From assembly GCF_000368625.1 (NCBI RefSeq), contig NZ_KB849575.1, positions 551,202 through 615,201 on the forward strand: 64,000 bases of DNA, given 5' to 3'. A program made the position numbers and the translations under genes. Of the stretch, positions 58,985 through 64,000 are shown in pieces; the stretch's first letter is position 1, and each line of letters begins with the position of its first letter. The stretch is from Acinetobacter schindleri CIP 107287. Lineage in GTDB: Bacteria; Pseudomonadota; Gammaproteobacteria; Pseudomonadales; Moraxellaceae. The notes beneath the pieces were generated by a model. It made no database searches. It was not told the origin of the DNA and was given only the letters and a program-made list of their open reading frames with translations.

Positions 58985-59638
58985 TTAAGCCTGAGCACGC
59001 AGCATGGATAAAGCATGGCTAATTTGCTTGAACAGTTGGTTTAACTCTTGTGAAGGCATGCGGCTTTCCTGGAGGAGTGTCAACCATTGCACCTGACAGA
59101 CTCTTAAGGCATTAACATCTGGTGCCTGAGCAATATTTTGAATGTGTTGTTTGGCCAATAAGCCACAGTATTTTTTTAAACTGTCTAGCATTAAGCTGCG
59201 TATTTGTTCTTGGTTGAGTGTTATATAGGGGATGTCAGCAGGTACGTCAGGCACGTGGGGCGTGGCAACTAATGTCGTGGTAATCGGCGCTTCAAGATCA
59301 GCAGATGGAGCAAGACTAGTGATTGAAGTCTGAATATTTGATTCAGGAAAGTGTGAAGTTGATGCTTTTGCTGAGTTACTAGCAGGGGCTGAAGTATGTA
59401 CTGACTCTGTACCGAATGCTGCATTTGAAGTCTCTAACTCTTGTACTTCAATCAATCCTATATCACATAATTGTTGCAGCAAATCATGTGGTGCAATACG
59501 CGCTTTAAACTGAGGTGTGAGTAAATCAAAATCTTCAGTGCCAATTAAAACCAAAAGACGTCTTTGACGTGCATTAAGCTCGACATTGCGATGTTGAAGA
59601 ACATGTAGACCCTTTGCAGTTTTTGAATAGCGCATCAT
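58985..59638 (-). CDS. Protein of unknown function with low-complexity linker
   Basis: A 217-residue protein. Residues about 1-70 form a compact segment that could be a winged helix (NARQRRLLVLIG, DLLQQLCDIGLIEVQEL). Residues about 72-125 are rich in Ser, Thr, Ala and Pro and probably disordered. Residues about 130-217 are helical (IRSLMLDSLKKYCGLLAK, LNQLFKQISHALSML). The pattern suggests a regulatory or scaffold protein. Nothing more can be supported. Confidence 0.6.
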   Translation of the reverse strand: MMRYSKTAKGLHVLQHRNVELNARQRRLLVLIGTEDFDLLTPQFKARIAPHDLLQQLCDIGLIEVQELETSNAAFGTESVHTSAPASNSAKASTSHFPESNIQTSITSLAPSADLEAPITTTLVATPHVPDVPADIPYITLNQEQIRSLMLDSLKKYCGLLAKQHIQNIAQAPDVNALRVCQVQWLTLLQESRMPSQELNQLFKQISHALSMLRAQA

Positions 59639-59725
59639 ACCTGAATGCCTTATATACAGAGTTCAAGTAGATGCTAATATGAGAAAATTACACTAATATG
59701 AAGAGGCTGTTAAATTTACTTAAAA

Positions 59726-60424
59726 TTAAAGTGTTGTAATTGCAATATTTTCTAAAGCCTTACGCAGATAAGGATCTAAGTCCTCTTGGCGAAGTAACCA
59801 CTGAACATAGTCAGCAGGAAGATCGGCAATCACAGTGCCACGGTGCTTACCAAAATTGATGGTACGTGGAATACGCGCATCTTCAGATGCCTCATATAGT
59901 TCTTCAATACTGCTGATTTTCAGGTGATGCACAATATGCATCAGGATATTTGCGGTCAGAATAATATCCATATCGGCACGATGCGCTTTACGGATCATTT
60001 CACGGGCACGGTCACTGCCACGGGTAATCATATAAATCAGGGCGGAGATATTGTGGGCCTCAGCATCTGGCCATACGCGACGAGCCAAAGCGAGCGTACA
60101 AATCGCTTTAATATTAGATGAATTTACACCGCATTTTTCTAAGGCTCGAATATCGTAATCAATATTATGACCAATGATATAAGTGGTTTCCTGTGGAAGT
60201 TCGAAACTGCTGTAATGTGGTTGTCCTTCCAGATCTGATTCCAGAATATGGTGCACGGCCATGGCTGCAAAAGAAATCGGTTCATCACAGCTATAGAGCT
60301 GATCAAACAGTCGGCTTTTATCCAAGCTGATTTTATGGTCCAGAATGTCCACAGGCGCATACGCAATTTCAATCGGCTGACCGTTTAGTGTATGGGTTTC
60401 AGTGTCGAGAATGATGGCCTGCAT
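59726..60424 (-). CDS. ExoX-like 3'-5' exonuclease with C-terminal DUF3820 domain
   Basis: A 232-residue DEDD nuclease. Exo I is IILDTETHT (D7, E9), exo II IGHNIDYDIRAL, exo III HRADMDIILT with the following Asp. The C-terminal 60 residues (INFGKHRGTVIADLPADYVQWLL) match the DUF3820 type that follows such nucleases. It degrades single-stranded DNA or RNA ends, in repair or turnover; the family includes ExoX. It stands alone on the minus strand. Confidence 0.82.
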   Translation of the reverse strand: MQAIILDTETHTLNGQPIEIAYAPVDILDHKISLDKSRLFDQLYSCDEPISFAAMAVHHILESDLEGQPHYSSFELPQETTYIIGHNIDYDIRALEKCGVNSSNIKAICTLALARRVWPDAEAHNISALIYMITRGSDRAREMIRKAHRADMDIILTANILMHIVHHLKISSIEELYEASEDARIPRTINFGKHRGTVIADLPADYVQWLLRQEDLDPYLRKALENIAITTL

Positions 60425-60769
60425 GACGAAAATTTGCCTGAAAAAGGTGAGGATTAAAATCTAACATTATTATTTCACTACTGACAATTGGAATGCCTGA
60501 TTTTTACTTTTAATTGAAGGCTTTTTGACTGATACAGAATATTTTTAAACTGAACTAATAAATAAAGGTTTTTGTAGTTTCTGTAATTATTTCCACAGCT
60601 TAAGTTTATTATGCCGAAATCAAGCTAAACTTGGACTGTATTTGTTAGATAAATAACAAAATAATCTCTTGCCATTAATACAATAACTTGGGAAATTAAT
60701 CTCTAGTTTTATCATTTGATAAAACTATAAAAATCATAAGAGACAATAATTAAGACAAGGATAAGATCG
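60425..60769. other. Gene-free region before the lipase-like gene
   Basis: About 345 bp between divergent genes, AT-rich, containing the two promoters. No repeat or RNA signal was found. Confidence 0.55.
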
Positions 60770-61999
60770 ATGAAACGTCATGTATTGACTGGTTCTCTAC
60801 TCGCCCTAAGCGTAGCTTTAACTGCATGTAATGATAGCGATGATGATGGTAATTATGAGTCCAAACCCGCTATTCCGGTAAATAATATTGCCAATCCGGT
60901 TGTAGCAACGCCTGTGGCTTATACCGAAACGGACCTGACAGCTGTTGCCGATGAAAGCGTGGTTATGACTTATAAGATGTTAGGTATCAATAATAACGAA
61001 ACCCAGGCAACGGCACTGGTTTTTACTCCAAAAGGAACACCTCCCGCGAAAGGTTGGCCGATAGTTGCATGGGCACATGGTACGACCGGTGTGGCTGATC
61101 AGTGTGCACCAAGTCGCAATGAACTAAATCCTGATATCAAAGATATGATTGCCGGATTCCTTCAAGCTGGATACATGGTCGTTGCACCTGATTATGAAGG
61201 CTTAGGAGAGCCGAGTGGCACAGAACTTCATCCTTTCCTTAATCTTAAAAGTGAAGCCTATTCAATTACTGATGCAGTGGTAGCTGCAAAAAAATATTTA
61301 GGATCGGAAGCTTCTAATCAATGGATGGCTGTCGGACATTCTCAAGGTGGTCAAGCGGCTTTAGGTGCTGCTCAATATGCAGCACGTGCATCTCAAATGA
61401 CTTATAAAGGTACGGTAGCTTTAGCACCTGCTTCTAATTTCAGTTTGATTTTGGCAGGTGGTGAGGCTCAAGCTGGACAGGAAACAAATCTGAATAAAAA
61501 AATTGAAACTTTAGCCTCTTTAGATACTTTTACTGCACTGATTGTAGCTGGATTGCGTAATCCGAACCCGAATCTGCAATATAGCCAAGTATTTCAAAAT
61601 CCAACGGACGACATTGCCAAGAATGCTGAATCAGATTGTTATGAAGTATTGGGTGGAAAATTCGGTAACGCAATGGGAACTTATGCTCGAACCAATGAAA
61701 ATCTGGAAGGGTATCCACGTACTCAAGCTAATTTTATGACTATTCCAGTGGTCAAAACCTTCCTGGAAAAAGATTCTCAGCCTTTACAGGTAAAAGTAAC
61801 TACACCAGTAATTATTTATCAGGGAGGGGCAGATAAGACTGTTCCAAAAGCTGCAACAGATGTTTTAGTTAGATCAGCAAATCAGAAACAAACCTCATTA
61901 GGATATATTACGAACAATTCATGGGATCACGGCAGTGTCTATACATCGAATATTCTTAATATTATTGAAGATGTAAAATCTCTAATGCCAATTCAATAA
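60770..61999 (+). CDS. Lipase-like alpha/beta hydrolase lipoprotein
   Basis: A 409-residue secreted hydrolase. The signal sequence ends VALTAC with the lipobox cysteine at residue 20, so it is lipid-anchored. The oxyanion region WAHGTTGVADQC (about 103-114) and nucleophile elbow GHSQGGQAA (serine about 192) match the secretory lipase (LIP) family; an aspartate in IIYQGGADKTVP (about 355) and histidine in NSWDHGSVY (about 388) complete the triad. An AAGGATAAG site precedes the start. It likely acts on esters in the periplasm or at the cell surface. Confidence 0.82.
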   Translation: MKRHVLTGSLLALSVALTACNDSDDDGNYESKPAIPVNNIANPVVATPVAYTETDLTAVADESVVMTYKMLGINNNETQATALVFTPKGTPPAKGWPIVAWAHGTTGVADQCAPSRNELNPDIKDMIAGFLQAGYMVVAPDYEGLGEPSGTELHPFLNLKSEAYSITDAVVAAKKYLGSEASNQWMAVGHSQGGQAALGAAQYAARASQMTYKGTVALAPASNFSLILAGGEAQAGQETNLNKKIETLASLDTFTALIVAGLRNPNPNLQYSQVFQNPTDDIAKNAESDCYEVLGGKFGNAMGTYARTNENLEGYPRTQANFMTIPVVKTFLEKDSQPLQVKVTTPVIIYQGGADKTVPKAATDVLVRSANQKQTSLGYITNNSWDHGSVYTSNILNIIEDVKSLMPIQ

Positions 62000-62014
62000 C
62001 TTATTTTTATCTAT

Positions 62015-62048
62015 ATAGCTCATGTTTTTTAAGCATGAGCTATTTTTA
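62015..62048 (+). terminator. Terminator after the lipase-like gene
   Basis: ATAGCTCATG and CATGAGCTAT form a perfect 10-bp stem, followed by TTTTT. Confidence 0.88.
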
Positions 62049-62152
62049 TTGCAAACTGGATAAAGTTCCTAGTCGAAAATAGCAAAGTTCATGCTACAAT
62101 ACGCGCCAATCTTAGCACGGCTTAAAAGCCCTAATTTAATAGGACCTCGCTA

Positions 62153-63406
62153 ATGTTTGCCAATATCTCTATTGCTGAATTTGATCCAGAAATCGCTCAA
62201 GCAATCTCTAACGAAGATGCTCGCCAAGAAGCGCACATCGAGTTGATCGCTTCTGAAAACTATTGCTCACCAGCAGTAATGGAAGCTCAAGGATCAAAAC
62301 TCACTAACAAATATGCAGAAGGCTACCCAGGCAAACGCTACTATGGCGGTTGTGAATATGTAGATGTCATTGAACAATTGGCAATTGACCGTGCTAAAGA
62401 ATTATTTGGTGCTGATTACGCTAACGTTCAGCCACATGCTGGTTCTCAGGCAAACTCTGCAGTTTACCTAGCGCTTCTTAACCCAGGCGATACAGTATTG
62501 GGTATGAGCCTGGCTCACGGTGGTCACTTGACTCACGGTGCGAAAGTAAGCTTCTCTGGTAAAACCTATAACGCAATTCAATACGGTCTAAACCCGGAAA
62601 CTGGTGAGATTGATTACGAAGAAGTTGAACGTCTGGCAGTTGAACATAAACCACGTATGATCGTGGCTGGTTTCTCTGCGTACAGCCAAATTGTAGATTG
62701 GCAACGTTTCCGTGAAATCGCGGACAAAGTAGGCGCTTACCTGTTTGTTGATATGGCTCACGTGGCTGGCCTGGTTGCTGCTGGCGTTTACCCAAGCCCA
62801 GTTCAAATCGCTGATGTAACAACGACAACGACTCACAAAACACTTCGTGGTCCACGTTCAGGTTTGATCCTTGCGAAAGCAAACGAAGAAATCGAGAAAA
62901 AACTTCAATCAGCTGTATTCCCAGGTAACCAAGGTGGTCCTCTGGTTCACGCGGTTGCTGCTAAAGCGATCTGCTTCAAAGAAGCAATGGCACCTGAATA
63001 CAAAGCTTACCAGCAACAAGTTGTGAAGAATGCGCAAGCAATGGCTGAAGTTCTGATTGAACGCGGTTATGACGTTGTTTCTGGCGGTACAAAGAACCAC
63101 CTGTTCTTGTTATCTCTAATCAAACAAGACATTACTGGTAAAGATGCTGATGCTTGGTTAGGTGCTGCTCACATCACTGTGAACAAAAACTCTGTACCAA
63201 ACGATCCACGTTCTCCATTCGTCACTTCTGGTATCCGTATTGGTACACCTGCAGTAACCACTCGTGGTTTTGGCGAAGCTGAAGTACGTGAACTTGCTGG
63301 CTGGATCGCTGACATCCTGGACAGTAAAGGCGAAGAAGCTGTGATCGCTGCGGTTAAAGAAAAAGTTGCAGCTGTATGTGCAAAATTCCCTGTATATGCT
63401 AAATAA
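62153..63406 (+). CDS. glyA: Serine hydroxymethyltransferase
   Basis: A 417-residue PLP enzyme that converts serine and tetrahydrofolate to glycine and methylene-tetrahydrofolate. The PLP lysine is in [15 protein letters not shown] (about 223-237). The N-terminal [15 protein letters not shown] and [14 protein letters not shown] motifs are typical. Codon use is more biased than in the accessory region, as expected of a highly expressed housekeeping gene. Followed by a terminator. Confidence 0.98.
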   Translation: MFANISIAEFDPEIAQAISNEDARQEAHIELIASENYCSPAVMEAQGSKLTNKYAEGYPGKRYYGGCEYVDVIEQLAIDRAKELFGADYANVQPHAGSQANSAVYLALLNPGDTVLGMSLAHGGHLTHGAKVSFSGKTYNAIQYGLNPETGEIDYEEVERLAVEHKPRMIVAGFSAYSQIVDWQRFREIADKVGAYLFVDMAHVAGLVAAGVYPSPVQIADVTTTTTHKTLRGPRSGLILAKANEEIEKKLQSAVFPGNQGGPLVHAVAAKAICFKEAMAPEYKAYQQQVVKNAQAMAEVLIERGYDVVSGGTKNHLFLLSLIKQDITGKDADAWLGAAHITVNKNSVPNDPRSPFVTSGIRIGTPAVTTRGFGEAEVRELAGWIADILDSKGEEAVIAAVKEKVAAVCAKFPVYAK

Positions 63407-63421
63407 TTGTACTTGAAGCAG

Positions 63422-63453
63422 AAAAAAAGCTCCCGATCTGGGGGCTTTTTTTA
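63422..63453 (+). terminator. glyA terminator
   Basis: AAGCTCCC and GGGGGCTT (one G-U) around a 5-nt loop, flanked by A7 and T7. Confidence 0.9.
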
Positions 63454-63542
63454 TTTTTTATTTCAATCAACTAAATAGCTTGTTTACTTAATAATCAATC
63501 GCGATCAACAAGCTCAAAAAATCTGCTTTTACAGCTTATGCT

Positions 63543-64000
63543 TTAAATTCGGAATACAGTAGAGTAATCGTATTGATCTATGGCTTGCGGATGTCGATAA
63601 TTAAAAATAAAGCTCTGAATATCTGCACTGATACTGGTCTTCATTTCCATACTTGAAAAATGCTTCAAAACATAATCAATCGGAAATACGATCTGCCCAT
63701 GAAGCTCCAAGCCATAGTAACATTGTGAATTGGCAAACTCGGTACCTGGTATTAACGCCACCATCTGGAGTTCTTCAAGGCTTAGCCAATGTTCAGTACA
63801 GTTCAATTCAGAACTGATAAAATAACCGATCTGGCTGGTGATCAAGAGCACAGTATTCAGCTTTTGAATGGTCTTGTTAAAGTCAGCTGTCAAAATTCCT
63901 AAATGCTTCTTAAATGCCTGAAAAAATTGATCAAGACGAAGCAGGCTTTCTGGACTATTATCAAAGTTAATGGTCTTTAATACCTGACTGACATAAAAGG
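63543..64000 (-). CDS. Protein of unknown function (N-terminus outside window)
   Basis: The frame ending at 63543 is open through the right edge (about 152 residues visible), with LLITSQIGYFISSELNCTEH and VLKHFSSMEMKTSIS within. A TTG at 63893 could start a shorter protein, but continuous coding through the edge makes a longer gene likelier. Soluble, without a recognised motif. It is convergent with glyA. Confidence 0.6.
   Translation of the reverse strand, partial: FYVSQVLKTINFDNSPESLLRLDQFFQAFKKHLGILTADFNKTIQKLNTVLLITSQIGYFISSELNCTEHWLSLEELQMVALIPGTEFANSQCYYGLELHGQIVFPIDYVLKHFSSMEMKTSISADIQSFIFNYRHPQAIDQYDYSTVFRI

Overview
The window looks like chromosome from the genus Acinetobacter (Gammaproteobacteria). 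The DNA is AT-rich. The protocatechuate, 4-hydroxybenzoate, hydroxycinnamate and vanillate genes have the arrangement and regulators (IclR-type PobR and PcaU, MarR-type HcaR, GntR-type VanR) known from Acinetobacter strain ADP1. A DcaP-type porin and IS elements of Acinetobacter type support this. All names come from reading the translated proteins; no database was searched.

Layout. 1-2403 is a conserved block: queF (cut by the window edge) and an ABC-2 exporter pair. A tRNA-Arg(CCG) at 2593-2668 follows. A 36.6 kb accessory segment begins at its 3' end and finishes at 39258-39346, where the last 14 bases of the mature tRNA and the following bases occur again as an 89-bp direct repeat. IS elements sit just inside both repeats: an IS903-like element with a broken transposase at 2744-3784 and an IS30-family element at about 38086-39162. 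Inside the segment are a Fur-box-controlled TonB/PepSY iron operon (3.9-8.9 kb), vanK-vanP (9.4-12.1), pobR/pobA (12.5-14.7), pcaU/pcaIJFBDCHG (14.8-22.7), a MarR regulator with an orphan Rieske oxygenase (22.9-24.6), the hca hydroxycinnamate operon with hcaK and hcaR (24.7-34.6), and vanR/vanAB (34.8-37.7).

Together these genes form a complete funnel for lignin-derived aromatics. HcaC, HcaA and HcaB turn ferulate or p-coumarate into vanillate or 4-hydroxybenzoate. VanAB and PobA turn those into protocatechuate. The Pca enzymes convert protocatechuate to succinate and acetyl-CoA. Two OprD-type porins and two AAHS-type MFS permeases supply uptake. Pairs of near-palindromic VanR sites lie before vanA and also, 25 kb away, before vanKP. 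Most catabolic operons carry a strong stem-loop between genes.

39.5-49.6 kb is a second accessory block: a LysR regulator, tcuAB (tricarballylate/citrate oxidation), a tripartite transporter tctCBA, an AbrB-like membrane protein, a DUF4116 gene broken by one stop codon, and a DcaP-like porin. An IS3-family element with a 4-bp target duplication and a small palindromic repeat follow.

From 51 kb the content is ordinary chromosome: csp, katE, lrgAB with a LysR regulator, an acetyltransferase, several small genes of unknown function, an ExoX-like nuclease, a secreted lipase-like lipoprotein, glyA and an incomplete reading frame at the right edge. A structured, terminator-ended, promoter-preceded non-coding RNA candidate of about 135 nt sits at 57397-57532 and is the most novel-looking single element in this part.
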